From JAPUEK01 sp963815355 (GTDB lineage Bacteria; Pseudomonadota; Alphaproteobacteria; Rhodobacterales; Rhodobacteraceae), in assembly GCA_963815355.1 (NCBI GenBank), contig CAWFGJ010000011.1:1-64000 (forward strand): DNA of 64,000 nucleotides. Direction: 5' to 3'. The notes below the pieces were generated by a model that saw only the letters and a list, made by a program, of their open reading frames with translations, ran no database searches and was not told the DNA's origin. Both the position numbers and the translations under genes were made by a program. Numbering within the stretch: the first letter of the stretch is position 1; the number at the start of each line of letters is the position of its first letter. Shown one piece after another: positions 47,247-55,711 of this stretch.

Positions 47247-47869
47247 AGGCCCGTCTCCTCTTTGGTCAGCAGCCCTTCGGCCATAAGCCGCGCCGCCCAA
47301 CCTTGCCACGTTTCAAATTGATGCGTCCGCCAGCCGCGACGTGCAGCGGCGACAATATTTTCGGCCCTGTCATCTGTAAAAAGCAACCGATCGGGCGAAA
47401 CTCCGCAGTCTTGCTCGACCATCTCATAAATTCGGGGGTCTGGTTTGATCACCCCCATCACTCCCGAAACATAGGTCCGGTCAAAATCCTGCAAGAAATC
47501 CATCTTGGGCAAGGCTTCCTCAAAGGAATATCGCCCGAAATTCGTCAGTGCGAAAACCGCGACACCTTTTGCCCTGAGGGCGCGCTGCAACCGAATAGAG
47601 CCTTCGATCCGTGGACTGGCCAGCTCATCCCAGCGATCATACCACATGCGGATTTCGTTACGCCATTGGGGATAGTGATCTGACCATTGGTAGATCGTTT
47701 CGCGAAACAGCGCCCCTTCGTCGATGCGATCGTTCATGCCATGCAGATCAACCGCATCGAATAATTCCTGCCGCCGCTCGACCCCGATTACCCTGTCGTA
47801 GAAGGCCTCTGGCTGCCAGCGGGTCAGCACATTACCAATGTCAAAGATCACCGCTTGGGGCTGCAACAT
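47243..47869 (-). CDS. HAD family hydrolase
   Basis: A 208-residue HAD-IA type phosphatase or dehalogenase-like enzyme. Motif I is VIFDIGNVLTRW (first Asp nucleophile; the second, acid/base Asp is replaced by Asn), motif II FALTNFGRYS, motif III Lys in GVIKPDPRIYEMV and motif IV LFTDDRAENI. It overlaps the upstream EamA gene by 29 nt and the OCD start by 4 nt, so the three form a tight operon. Confidence 0.88.
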   Translation of the reverse strand: MLQPQAVIFDIGNVLTRWQPEAFYDRVIGVERRQELFDAVDLHGMNDRIDEGALFRETIYQWSDHYPQWRNEIRMWYDRWDELASPRIEGSIRLQRALRAKGVAVFALTNFGRYSFEEALPKMDFLQDFDRTYVSGVMGVIKPDPRIYEMVEQDCGVSPDRLLFTDDRAENIVAAARRGWRTHQFETWQGWAARLMAEGLLTKEETGL

Positions 47870-48830
47870 TCAAATCCTTATGCTTGCGCACCGTCTCGCG
47901 CCAAAGCGTATAAAGCCCGGCACCACAGATAAGTGCAATCCCTGCCCAACCCGTCGCATCTGGCCACGTGCCGAACACCACGACGCCCCAGAAGATGGCC
48001 ATTGGCATGCCGACATATTCAAACGGGGCAACCAAGGCGGCCTCAGAGGTGCGATAGGCTTGGCTCATCATCAATCCACCAACACCGACCGCCATGCCAG
48101 TTGCGACAAACGCCCACCAATCGGAAACCGGCGGGAAAACCCAAGGCCGGAACAAAAACGCGAGCGAAGCATTCGACGATCCGGACAAGTGCCCGTCCCC
48201 CACCCACAACCCCATCGCACCAGAGACAATGATGAACCCAACTTGCACGAAGAAGTTGAGCGTCATGGCGCTTTCAGTGTCCCGCATTTGCCGGGTCATC
48301 ATGTGGCTGGACGAATAGCAAAACGCCGAAATCAGAACCAAGATAGCCGCTGGTTGGATCACCCCAGCCCCCGGCCGCAACATGACCAGCACACCCAACA
48401 TTCCCACCGCGACAGCAGCCCAACGGCGCGGGCCCACATACTCCCGCAGCACAACAGCCGACATAAGGGTGACGAGCAGCGGTGCCACAAAAGCCGTGGC
48501 AACGGCGTCCGCCAAGGGCATCGCCGCCAGCCCCAGAAAATAAGTGACATTGGACACCATCACAATCGACACGCGAAGCAGATGCTCCTTCGGGCGCCGG
48601 GTTAGTAGCTGACGAAACCCCGTGCCGGAGTACCAGATCACTCCCAAGACAATGGCCATACCCACAAAGGCCCGGATCAGGATCACTTGGTGCAGCGCAT
48701 AGCTGCCCGAAAGCGCCTTGATCGCCAGATCATTGACTGAAAGCACCACCGCCCCACCCAACGCGAGAAAGATGCCCGCGACAGGGTTGGGAGCAGGGTT
48801 CGGATCGGGGGGTTGTGCAAGCGAGGCCAT
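47841..48830 (-). CDS. EamA/DMT family transporter
   Basis: A 329-residue ten-helix transporter with two EamA halves: GIFLALGGAVVLSVNDLAIKAL and VGMLGVLVMLRPGAGVI in the first half, and YRTSEAALVAPFEYVGMPMAI and ALICGAGLYTLWRE in the second. It resembles S-adenosylmethionine or amino-acid efflux relatives, but the substrate is unassigned. Being first in an operon with the HAD and OCD genes suggests a shared substrate pathway. Confidence 0.85.
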   Translation of the reverse strand: MASLAQPPDPNPAPNPVAGIFLALGGAVVLSVNDLAIKALSGSYALHQVILIRAFVGMAIVLGVIWYSGTGFRQLLTRRPKEHLLRVSIVMVSNVTYFLGLAAMPLADAVATAFVAPLLVTLMSAVVLREYVGPRRWAAVAVGMLGVLVMLRPGAGVIQPAAILVLISAFCYSSSHMMTRQMRDTESAMTLNFFVQVGFIIVSGAMGLWVGDGHLSGSSNASLAFLFRPWVFPPVSDWWAFVATGMAVGVGGLMMSQAYRTSEAALVAPFEYVGMPMAIFWGVVVFGTWPDATGWAGIALICGAGLYTLWRETVRKHKDLNVAAPSGDL

Positions 48831-48880
48831 CCCTGACTTGCACCGCAGACCCGCCCCACCCGTCTATCCTGCCCGCGACA

Positions 48881-49357
48881 TCAGCGCTTCGTTTGTCTGA
48901 CAATTCGCTCTAGGACATCCAGAAACCGGCTCCGGTCGGCTTTGGAGAATGGGCGCCCTCCGCCTTGCCGGAACGGATCGGCTGCGCGCAAGTCCTGCAT
49001 CAGATCGCGGGTTGCAAGCACGTTGCCAATGTTGGCTGTCGTAAGTGGCTCGCCATTATGTTTCAGCACCATCGCCCCCGCCGCCACACACTTTGCAGCC
49101 AATGGAATATCCCCGGTGACCACCACGTCACCTGGCCCCACCTGATCGGCGATCCATTTATCGGCCTCATCTGGGCCATCGGACACAAAAACGCTCTCGA
49201 CCAAGGGGTTAGCAGAAGGCCGTATGCCCCCGTTTGACACCATCATGACCCGAACACCATGCCGCGTCGCCACCCGCTCGGCCTCTGACTTTACCGGACA
49301 GGCATCCGCGTCGATAAAAATGCGGCCTTCTCGGGGGCTCGGGTCAGGGTCGGCCAA
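48881..49357 (-). CDS. YaiI/YqxD family protein (DUF188)
   Basis: The core begins IFIDADACPVKSEAERVA, the metal-binding PIN-like motif of DUF188, with VSDGPDEADKWIAD, VVTGDIPLAAKCVAAG and GRPFSKADRSRFLDVLE. The family is about 150 residues; its first conserved residue is at 49321 with no ATG or GTG nearby. TTG 49357 is taken as the start, ATT 49321 preceded by GAGAAGG is another possibility, and ATG 49414 would overlap the CAP gene by 71 nt. The function is unknown. Confidence 0.85.
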   Translation of the reverse strand: MADPDPSPREGRIFIDADACPVKSEAERVATRHGVRVMMVSNGGIRPSANPLVESVFVSDGPDEADKWIADQVGPGDVVVTGDIPLAAKCVAAGAMVLKHNGEPLTTANIGNVLATRDLMQDLRAADPFRQGGGRPFSKADRSRFLDVLERIVRQTKR

Positions 49358-49826
49358 AATCTTGCACCCAGTAGTAGCGCAGCGCGCTGGATCGCCCGGC
49401 CAGGGGCTTGTCATCGGGCTGGTAAGCCATGCCGATCCCCGTTTCTGTCATCCGGCAGTTCAATATATTGTGCCGATGCGTCCGGCTTGCCATCCAGCTT
49501 TTCACCACAGCCGACGCAGATTTTTGTCCCGCGGCAATATTCTCAGACGCCGCGTGATAGCTGTAACCCTGCGCCTTGATCCGTTGGAAAAACTTGCTGC
49601 CATTCTTGCCAGTATGCGCGAAAAAGTCTTGACGCGCCATTGCGTCGGCATGGCCCTGAGCGGCCGCAGACAAACGGGCATCCAGCGCCAATGGTCCACA
49701 ACCGGCTTGCACCCGCTGCGCGTTTATCAATGCCAAAACCTCATGCTCAACGCCGCCCGCAAAGCCCGGCGCCGCGAGCGAGCATAGCAAAAGCATAACA
49801 CGAACATTTACCAAAAATGCCCCCAT
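49344..49826 (-). CDS. Secreted CAP-domain (SCP/PR1) protein
   Basis: A 160-residue protein with signal peptide (VMLLLCSLAAPGFAGG). The CAP domain follows: HEVLALINAQRVQAGCGPLALD as blocks HEVLALINAQRVQAG and LSAAAQGHADAMAR, then FFAHTGKNGSKFFQRI, ASENIAAGQKSA and HRHNILNCRMTETGIGMAY. ATG 49826 lies 4 nt after the fghA stop. Bacterial CAP proteins are secreted and mostly of unknown activity. Confidence 0.87.
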   Translation of the reverse strand: MGAFLVNVRVMLLLCSLAAPGFAGGVEHEVLALINAQRVQAGCGPLALDARLSAAAQGHADAMARQDFFAHTGKNGSKFFQRIKAQGYSYHAASENIAAGQKSASAVVKSWMASRTHRHNILNCRMTETGIGMAYQPDDKPLAGRSSALRYYWVQDFGRP

Positions 49827-49830
49827 TTGC

Positions 49831-50661
49831 TTATGCGTGCAGCGCTGCCGCATGGAAAGCCACGTGCTCTTCCATGAAGGTAGATACGAAGAAGTAGCTG
49901 TGGTCGTAGCCCTTCTGCATCCGGAATGTCCCCCCCTGGCGCCGCTCTGCCATCGCCCCGGCCAAGGCCTCGGGTTTGAGCAAGTCAAGGAACTGATCGC
50001 TTGTTCCCTGATCAATCAACATCGGACCATCGAAACCGCGCTTACGCATCAGCAGCGTCGCGTCGTGCGGGGCCCAGAGGCTTTCGTCTTTGCCCAGATA
50101 GGAAGTAAATTGCTTGCGTCCCCAGTCCCCCGCGACAGGATTGCAAATCGGCGCAAATGCCGAAACGCTGGCAAAGCGGCCCGGAAACGACATCGCAATC
50201 GTCAGCGCGCCATGACCACCCATGGAGTGGCCGGAGATCGCCTGCGCCTCTTCAGCCAACGGAAAGGCGTCGAACAGCAAACGCGGCAATTCCTCGGTCA
50301 CGTAATCCCACATACGAAAGTGTGGGGCCCAAGGTTTCTGCGTGGCATTCACGTAAAAACCCGCGCCTTGGCCCAGATCAAACGCCGGATCGTTTGCGAC
50401 ATCCTCGCCGCGCGGGCTCGTATCCGGAAAGACAAGAGCGATGCCAGCCTCGGCCGCCCAACGCTGCGCGCCAGCTTTCACCATGGCGTTCTCATGCGTG
50501 CAGGTCAGTCCTGACAGGTACCAAAGGACGGGGACGGCCCCTGTCTCCGCTTCTTCCGGCAAGTAGAGGCCAAAAGTCATCTCTCCGCCCGTCGCCGCAG
50601 AAGTATGGCTGTAGACGCCTTGCACGCCACCAAAGCACCGATTTTCCGAGATCGTCTTCAT
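49831..50661 (-). CDS. fghA: S-formylglutathione hydrolase
   Basis: A 276-residue alpha/beta hydrolase starting MKTISENRCFGGVQGVYSH. It has LSGLTCTHENAMVKAGAQRWA, FPDTSPRG, the nucleophile elbow GHSMGGHGALTIA, the acid LIDQGTSDQFL and His in GYDHSYFFV. It completes glutathione-dependent formaldehyde oxidation, but the partner formaldehyde dehydrogenase is not in the window. It overlaps the AEC transporter gene by 4 nt. Confidence 0.94.
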   Translation of the reverse strand: MKTISENRCFGGVQGVYSHTSAATGGEMTFGLYLPEEAETGAVPVLWYLSGLTCTHENAMVKAGAQRWAAEAGIALVFPDTSPRGEDVANDPAFDLGQGAGFYVNATQKPWAPHFRMWDYVTEELPRLLFDAFPLAEEAQAISGHSMGGHGALTIAMSFPGRFASVSAFAPICNPVAGDWGRKQFTSYLGKDESLWAPHDATLLMRKRGFDGPMLIDQGTSDQFLDLLKPEALAGAMAERRQGGTFRMQKGYDHSYFFVSTFMEEHVAFHAAALHA

Positions 50662-51587
50662 AAGCCCTCCACCAAGGCAATTACGCCAGTTACGGTTAAC
50701 ACCGAAACCGCCGTCGAAATAAGGATAGCGGTCGAAACCCGCTGAGGTGCAACCCGATAATGTTGCGCCAGAATGAACACGTTTCCCGCCACTGGTAGCG
50801 AGGCCGCGGCGATCATCACACCCGCCGCGTAAGGATCAACGTCAAAAACCTTCAACGCAGCAAATGCCACCGCCGCCGGATGAAGCACCAATTTCGCAAA
50901 GGAAAGCCAAACGGCAACTTCCGCTCGCTCAGCAGACCGCCCGGCAAGTGAAGCGCCGATGGCAAAAAGCGCGCAGGGCGTTGCTGCAGCGCCAAGCATG
51001 GTCATGAATTCATTGACCGGAACCGGAAGCGCCCAACCCGTGGCCCCCCAGCCCAGCCCCAGCAGCACCGAGACTATCATCGGATTCGACAAGAGCCCGA
51101 TCGTCAGCACCCGCACAATGCCAAGGCCCATCCGGCCTTCGCGCAAGCCGGTAATCACCAGGGTGAGAATCGAGGAAAAGACCAGCAAATCGACGGCGAG
51201 CACCAAAAGCACCGGGCCGACTGCCGCCTTGCCCAACAACAGCGAGAGCATGGGAATGCCCAAAAAGCCAACGTTGCCAATCACGCCTGTGTGGGCCTCA
51301 AATACCGCTTCTTCTGCCTTTGCACCTCGTGCAACTGCGACCCCGGCAACGATCATCCAGACGAGCAGAGACGCAGTGAAATAGGCCCCAACAAAGCTCC
51401 ATGAAAAGATGGCACTAAGGTCGAGGTTCGCGGCGAAGCCGAAAAGCATCGCCGAAAGGGCGAAGTAAAAGACGAATTTGGTCAGATAGGCCGTGGCTTC
51501 AACCGAAAAGAACCGCAATCGGCCAGCCATGAAGCCCAGCCCGATAACGGCGAAAAACGGCAGCGTTTTGAGCAAGATTGCAAGCAT
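50658..51587 (-). CDS. AEC family transporter (auxin efflux carrier-like)
   Basis: A 309-residue protein with about ten hydrophobic segments. It opens MLAILLKTLPFFAVIGLGFMAGR and has the AEC-type conserved NVGFLGIPMLSLLLG and ATPCALFAIGASLAGR. Members export small carboxylates or related anions. ATG 51587 is preferred over 51602. It is coupled to fghA by a 4-nt overlap. Confidence 0.85.
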   Translation of the reverse strand: MLAILLKTLPFFAVIGLGFMAGRLRFFSVEATAYLTKFVFYFALSAMLFGFAANLDLSAIFSWSFVGAYFTASLLVWMIVAGVAVARGAKAEEAVFEAHTGVIGNVGFLGIPMLSLLLGKAAVGPVLLVLAVDLLVFSSILTLVITGLREGRMGLGIVRVLTIGLLSNPMIVSVLLGLGWGATGWALPVPVNEFMTMLGAAATPCALFAIGASLAGRSAERAEVAVWLSFAKLVLHPAAVAFAALKVFDVDPYAAGVMIAAASLPVAGNVFILAQHYRVAPQRVSTAILISTAVSVLTVTGVIALVEGL

Positions 51588-51656
51588 AGGCCTTCGTCTC
51601 ACGGTCAGAGACCGGGGGCAAGCCCTGTGGACAGCGATTGCCAGGTGTTGGGGTGG

Positions 51657-52349
51657 CTAGCGGAAAACTGTCAAAATTTGCTCTAACGGTTTCTTGCGTT
51701 TGGCCACAGCGGGGACAGTTGCATCCTCGGCCGGATAGCCGACTGGAAGGATCATGACCGCCTTTTCCGAAGCAGGCCGACCACACATCTCCGGCAAAAA
51801 CTTCATCGGGTTGGGCGTATGTTCCAGACACACCATCCCAGCATGGTGGAGCGCAGTGATCAGAACGCCCGTCGCGATGCCAACGCTTTCCGGCACATAG
51901 TAGTTTTTGTACCGTTCACCGTCATCGGTCACGCCATAGCGTTGCGCAAAGACAACGATCAACCACGGCGCGTCCGTCAAGTGCGGCTTGGATACACCAG
52001 TGCCGATCGGTTCCAGCGCGGCCAGCCACTCATCGCCGGCCCCGCCCGCATAGAACGCCTTTTCCTCTTCCTCCGCTTCTTCGCGGATTTTGGCCTTCAT
52101 CGCCGGGTTGGCAATGGCCACAAAATGCCAAGGTTGATGGTTTGCACCACTCGGCGCCGTTCCTGCAGCTTGAATGCAGGCCGATATGACGGCCTCCGGT
52201 ACTGGACGGTCCGAATACTGGCGCACCGAATGCCGTCTGCGCATGTAGGCCAGAAACCTTTCCGCAGCAGCTACAGCATCATCCCCGGATAACTGCACAC
52301 GATCAGGCAGCGGCAGCGCCTGATATTGAACTTCTCCCTTGCGATACAA
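51657..52349 (-). CDS. Nitroreductase family protein (iodotyrosine deiodinase/BluB-like branch)
   Basis: A 230-residue FMN oxidoreductase. It has MRRRHSVRQYSDRPVPEAVI, AAGTAPSGANHQPWHFVAI, VGIATGVLITALHHAGM and LEHTPNPMKFL, features I associate with the iodotyrosine-deiodinase-like group. The substrate is unknown. The start is TTG at 52349, directly after the mbfA stop, with GGAGGGGG as ribosome site inside mbfA. Confidence 0.85.
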   Translation of the reverse strand: MYRKGEVQYQALPLPDRVQLSGDDAVAAAERFLAYMRRRHSVRQYSDRPVPEAVISACIQAAGTAPSGANHQPWHFVAIANPAMKAKIREEAEEEEKAFYAGGAGDEWLAALEPIGTGVSKPHLTDAPWLIVVFAQRYGVTDDGERYKNYYVPESVGIATGVLITALHHAGMVCLEHTPNPMKFLPEMCGRPASEKAVMILPVGYPAEDATVPAVAKRKKPLEQILTVFR

Positions 52350-52350
52350 A

Positions 52351-53328
52351 TCAGCCCCCTCCGATCAATGCCCCTGCCGCGAAGACCAAAGCACCTCCCA
52401 GAACAACCTGCAAGGCAGCGCGGACAAAGGGCGTTTCCATAAATCGGTTTTGAATCCATGCAATCGCCCAGAGTTCCACAAAAACCACAATCATCGCGAT
52501 TGTTGTGGCCGTCCAGAAGTCGGGAATCAGATAGGGCAGCGCGTGGCCCAGACCGCCCACGGTTGTCATGACACCGCTGGCCAGCCCGCGTTTCCACGGG
52601 CTGCCGCGCCCGGAAAGCACGCCATCATCATGCGCCGCTTCGGTGAAGCCCATCGAGATGCCCGCGCCGACCGAAGCCGCAAGGCCGACCAAAAATGTCG
52701 TCCATGTATTTTGCGTCGCAAAAGCCGTCGCAAAGATCGGTGCTAGTGTCGAAACAGAGCCGTCCATCAGCCCTGCCAAGCCCGGCTGCACCCAGGTCAG
52801 AATGAACTGGCGGCGGGCGGAGTCATCCTCTTCGGCCCTCACATCGTCGCCCAAATGGGCTGCGGTCAGCCCGTCAGCGGTGCGAATGTGCCCCGCCTCT
52901 GCCGCGGCAAGATCCCCCAAGAGGCGGCGGGTTGCCGCGTCTTGCGTGGTAGCCGCGGCGCGCTCATAAAACGCGGCGGCTTGTTCCTCCATACCGCGCG
53001 CTTCGGCCCGGACTGCATCCAGTCCCAGCGTTTCATTTAGCCAAGTCGGTCGGCGTGCGTAAAAACCCGCGACATGCTCGCGCCGCAAAAGCGGGATAAC
53101 CGTGCCAAAACGCGCGATGTGAAGGTCAATTAGCCGTTGACGGTGGCCGTCTTCTTCCAGCGCCATGCCATCGAACACCGCCGCAGACGCCGGAAACTCG
53201 CCCCGCAACCGTTCGGCATAGCTGCGATAGATTCGGGCGTCGTCCTCTTCGGAAGAAATGGCGAGGGCGAGGACCTCTTGTTCGCTTAAATCTGAGAAAC
53301 GGCGGCGGGTAGCAAGACCGGGGATCAT
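52351..53328 (-). CDS. mbfA: Membrane-bound ferritin-like iron exporter MbfA
   Basis: A 325-residue fusion of an N-terminal rubrerythrin/ferritin-like di-iron domain (EVLALAISSEEDDARIYRSYAE, ALEEDGHRQRLIDLH, EEQAAAFYERAAA, AAEAGHIRTAD) with a C-terminal VIT1/CCC1 transporter domain (PGLAGLMDGSVSTLAPIFA, GFTEAAHDD). MbfA exports iron and protects against peroxide in Agrobacterium and Bradyrhizobium under Irr control. ATG 53328 is chosen because GGAG precedes it by 7 nt; ATG 53340 has no ribosome site and abuts the operator. Confidence 0.92.
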   Translation of the reverse strand: MIPGLATRRRFSDLSEQEVLALAISSEEDDARIYRSYAERLRGEFPASAAVFDGMALEEDGHRQRLIDLHIARFGTVIPLLRREHVAGFYARRPTWLNETLGLDAVRAEARGMEEQAAAFYERAAATTQDAATRRLLGDLAAAEAGHIRTADGLTAAHLGDDVRAEEDDSARRQFILTWVQPGLAGLMDGSVSTLAPIFATAFATQNTWTTFLVGLAASVGAGISMGFTEAAHDDGVLSGRGSPWKRGLASGVMTTVGGLGHALPYLIPDFWTATTIAMIVVFVELWAIAWIQNRFMETPFVRAALQVVLGGALVFAAGALIGGG

Positions 53329-53341
53329 GGTGAGCTCCATA

Positions 53342-53356
53342 TTGGAATGATTCTAA
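53342..53356 (-). promoter_or_regulatory. Irr-type iron control element (ICE) upstream of mbfA
   Basis: TTGGAATGATTCTAA is a 15-bp pseudo-palindrome (TTGGAAT-G-ATTCTAA; the only imperfection is a G/T pairing at position 3), followed by an extra A that extends TTCTAAA. It ends 13 bp before the mbfA start codon at 53328. The pattern fits Irr binding sites in alphaproteobacteria, where Irr represses mbfA under low iron. Confidence 0.75.
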
Positions 53357-53427
53357 ATACTCCATGGCACCGGAAAATCTAGCCCCTGAAATCTAAACTA
53401 CTCAGTTCACTTTGGCTCTTGCGAATC

Positions 53428-53443
53428 TGAACTCAAGAGTTCA
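53428..53443. promoter_or_regulatory. Perfect 16-bp palindrome, likely TetR operator
   Basis: TGAACTCAAGAGTTCA is exactly self-complementary. A related half-site, CTCAGTTCA, lies about 25 bp upstream. It sits 40 bp before the small secreted protein gene and upstream of the TetR gene, as expected for an autoregulatory operator. Confidence 0.65.
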
Positions 53444-53482
53444 TTTCTGCGAGACGCTCCAGTTCAACAATGGAAACACGAC

Positions 53483-53653
53483 ATGACACGCCTTACCTTC
53501 GCCGCCGCCCTTGCAGCTTTGCTTGCCAGCCCCGCAGCTGCCCTGAGCGTCGATATTTTCATCCCGGATCTTGCTTGGCCCGACCCCGTGCCCGCCACGC
53601 AGGCTTGCTTGTCGCCCGTCGAAGTTGGAACCCCAAGTTGCAAGGCGGACTAA
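53483..53653 (+). CDS. Small secreted protein (56 residues) of unknown function
   Basis: ATG 53483 opens MTRLTFAAALAALLASPAAA, a clear Sec signal peptide with cleavage after PAAA. The mature peptide of about 36 residues, LSVDIFIPDLAWPDPVPAT and QACLSPVEVGTPSCKAD, has two cysteines that could form a disulfide. It lies between the palindrome and the TetR gene, 54 nt before the latter. I do not recognise a family. Confidence 0.6.
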   Translation: MTRLTFAAALAALLASPAAALSVDIFIPDLAWPDPVPATQACLSPVEVGTPSCKAD

Positions 53654-53707
53654 GCGGCGGACTTGCCCGGACTCAACCCAGCGTCTACGGTACTTAGAGG
53701 GGGACCG

Positions 53708-54319
53708 ATGACCGCAAAGCCGCAACTTATCGTGAAGGGACGCAAGTTCGAACAAGTGCTCGACGGGGCGCGGACAGTATTCCTTCGCGATGGGTTTGAA
53801 CGTGCATCGGTTGACGATATCGCGCGTGAAGCCGGGGTCAGCAAGGCCACGCTTTACGCCTACTTTCCCGACAAGCGCCTGCTGTTCATGGAAATTGCCA
53901 AGACGGAGTGCCGCAAACAAGCGGATGAAGCTGTGGCCCTGGTGGATTTCACCCGCCCGATTGAGCAAATCCTTCATACTGCCGCAGAAATGCTTATCGC
54001 TTTTCTGACGTCCGATTTTGGCCAGCGGATATATCGCATCGCGGTCGCTGAATCCGAAGCTTTTCCGGCCCTTGCCTATGAGTTCTATGAGTTTGGCCCC
54101 AAGTTGGTGCAAGCACGCATTGCCGAATTTCTTCGCCGCGCTGTCGCCAAAGGGGAGGTCAAAATTGGGGACATCGAATTGGCTGCGACTCAATTCGTAG
54201 TCCTTTGTAAAGCAGACCTTCACGATCGGCTGATCTTTGGCGCTCCACCGCGCGACACCGCCAAGGTAATCGACGGCGCGGTGGAGATGTTTATGGCACG
54301 GTATGGAACAACGCGTTAA
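53708..54319 (+). CDS. TetR/AcrR family transcriptional regulator
   Basis: A 203-residue regulator with HTH ASVDDIAREAGVSKATLYAYF, a ligand-binding helical domain and the TetR_C-type VLCKADLHDRLIFG. ATG 53708 follows a GAGGGGGA site. It is likely cotranscribed with the small secreted protein gene and is the best candidate to bind the palindrome at 53428-53443. The ligand is unknown. Confidence 0.92.
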   Translation: MTAKPQLIVKGRKFEQVLDGARTVFLRDGFERASVDDIAREAGVSKATLYAYFPDKRLLFMEIAKTECRKQADEAVALVDFTRPIEQILHTAAEMLIAFLTSDFGQRIYRIAVAESEAFPALAYEFYEFGPKLVQARIAEFLRRAVAKGEVKIGDIELAATQFVVLCKADLHDRLIFGAPPRDTAKVIDGAVEMFMARYGTTR

Positions 54320-54386
54320 CTCGTCCCCCAACCACTTCCAACAAGAGTCAACGAATTCGGCGGCTATTTGTGACACTCTAGTGGAC

Positions 54387-54411
54387 GAGCGCTAAGACTT
54401 ACTTAACGCTC
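54387..54411. terminator. Imperfect hairpin between tetR and folC
   Basis: GAGCGCTAA/TTAACGCTC (8 of 9 pairs) with loop GACTTAC lies in the 123-nt convergent gap. No T-run follows on either strand, so terminator function is only suggested. Confidence 0.4.
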
Positions 54412-54442
54412 CCGCCGCCGGTCAGAACACGCCAAAAGCCGC

Positions 54443-55711
54443 TCAGCCATTCTCGCGCAGGATTGCACCGGCCAGATAGAGTGAGCCGCAGATCAAAACG
54501 CGCGCCTCGGAGTTTTGAGCGGATATCGTGGCCAAAGCCTCTGCAACAGAGCCTGCGGATTGGGCCGCGATACCTGCGGACTGGGCCGCGTCGCGTGTGG
54601 CCTCTGCGGGCAAGGTATTCGGCTCACCGGGAATAGACACGGCGTGCAGGCTTGTCACCTGACCGGCAAGGGGCAGCATGTAGCCGCGCACGTCCTTTGT
54701 GTTCAGCATTCCGCAGATCAAGTGCGTTTCACGCAGCGGCATCCGGGCCAGAGTTGCCGCAACCGCCGCCCCACCTGCGGGATTATGGCCGCCGTCCAAC
54801 CACAGCTCTACTTTCGGAGCGGCCGCTACCAATGGGCCTTGGCGCAAGCGTTGCATCCGGGCAGGCCAGACGGCACGGGTCACGGCGGCCTCGCAAGCAG
54901 CCTCATCGCGGCCAAGATAGCGAAGCGCAGCAAGGGCCGCCCCGGCGTTTTGCACTTGGAAAGGACCAGGAAGGTTCGGAAGCGGAAGATCCAGAAGACC
55001 GTTGTCGTCCTGAAAGACCAAGCGCCCACGCTCTTCGGAAACCCGCCAGTGTTGGCCAAAGGCAAGGAGCGGCGCGCCGAGTTTGGCCGATCTGGCCTCT
55101 ATCACGGCAAGACCCTCGGGCTCTTGCGGACCAACAACGACCGGAACCAGCCGCTTGATAATGCCCGCCTTTTCGCCGGCAATCTCGGGCAAAGTATCAC
55201 CCAGATATTGTTGGTGGTCGATGGAAACCGGGGTGATGATAGTCAGTGCAGGGCGTTCCACCACGTTTGTCGCATCCAACCTGCCGCCCAGACCCACCTC
55301 AAGCAGCGTGAAATCGGCCGGTTCACGTGCGAACGCGAGGAAGGCTGCACAGGTCGTGATTTCAAAAAAGGTGATGGCGTCAGGGCCATTGGCCTGCACA
55401 CATTCATCCAAAAGGGCGGTCAAGGCCGGTTCGGAAATCAACTCGCCCGCCAGTCGGATACGCTCATGAAACCGCGCAAGGTGCGGTGAGGTATAGGCAT
55501 GAACAAGGCTGCCGCCCGCCTCCAACCCCGCGCGGATCATCGCTTGGGTTGATCCTTTCCCATTGGTTCCGGCGATGTGGATCACAGGGGGCAGGCGCCG
55601 TTCGGGATTCCCAAGCGCGGCCAATAACCGATGCACCCGATCCAGCGTCAGGTCGATGACCTTGGGGTGCAAGGTCATCATCCGTTGCAGCACCAAATCA
55701 GAAGTGCTCAC
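54443..55711 (-). CDS. folC: Bifunctional dihydrofolate/folylpolyglutamate synthase
   Basis: A 422-residue Mur-ligase-type enzyme with VIHIAGTNGKGSTQAMI (P-loop), SPHLARFHERIRL, FFEITTCAAFLAF, EVGLGGRLDATNVV and LWLDGGHNPAGG. It adds glutamate to folates. It overlaps accD by 4 nt; accD-folC is a widespread pair. Confidence 0.95.
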   Translation of the reverse strand: MSTSDLVLQRMMTLHPKVIDLTLDRVHRLLAALGNPERRLPPVIHIAGTNGKGSTQAMIRAGLEAGGSLVHAYTSPHLARFHERIRLAGELISEPALTALLDECVQANGPDAITFFEITTCAAFLAFAREPADFTLLEVGLGGRLDATNVVERPALTIITPVSIDHQQYLGDTLPEIAGEKAGIIKRLVPVVVGPQEPEGLAVIEARSAKLGAPLLAFGQHWRVSEERGRLVFQDDNGLLDLPLPNLPGPFQVQNAGAALAALRYLGRDEAACEAAVTRAVWPARMQRLRQGPLVAAAPKVELWLDGGHNPAGGAAVAATLARMPLRETHLICGMLNTKDVRGYMLPLAGQVTSLHAVSIPGEPNTLPAEATRDAAQSAGIAAQSAGSVAEALATISAQNSEARVLICGSLYLAGAILRENG

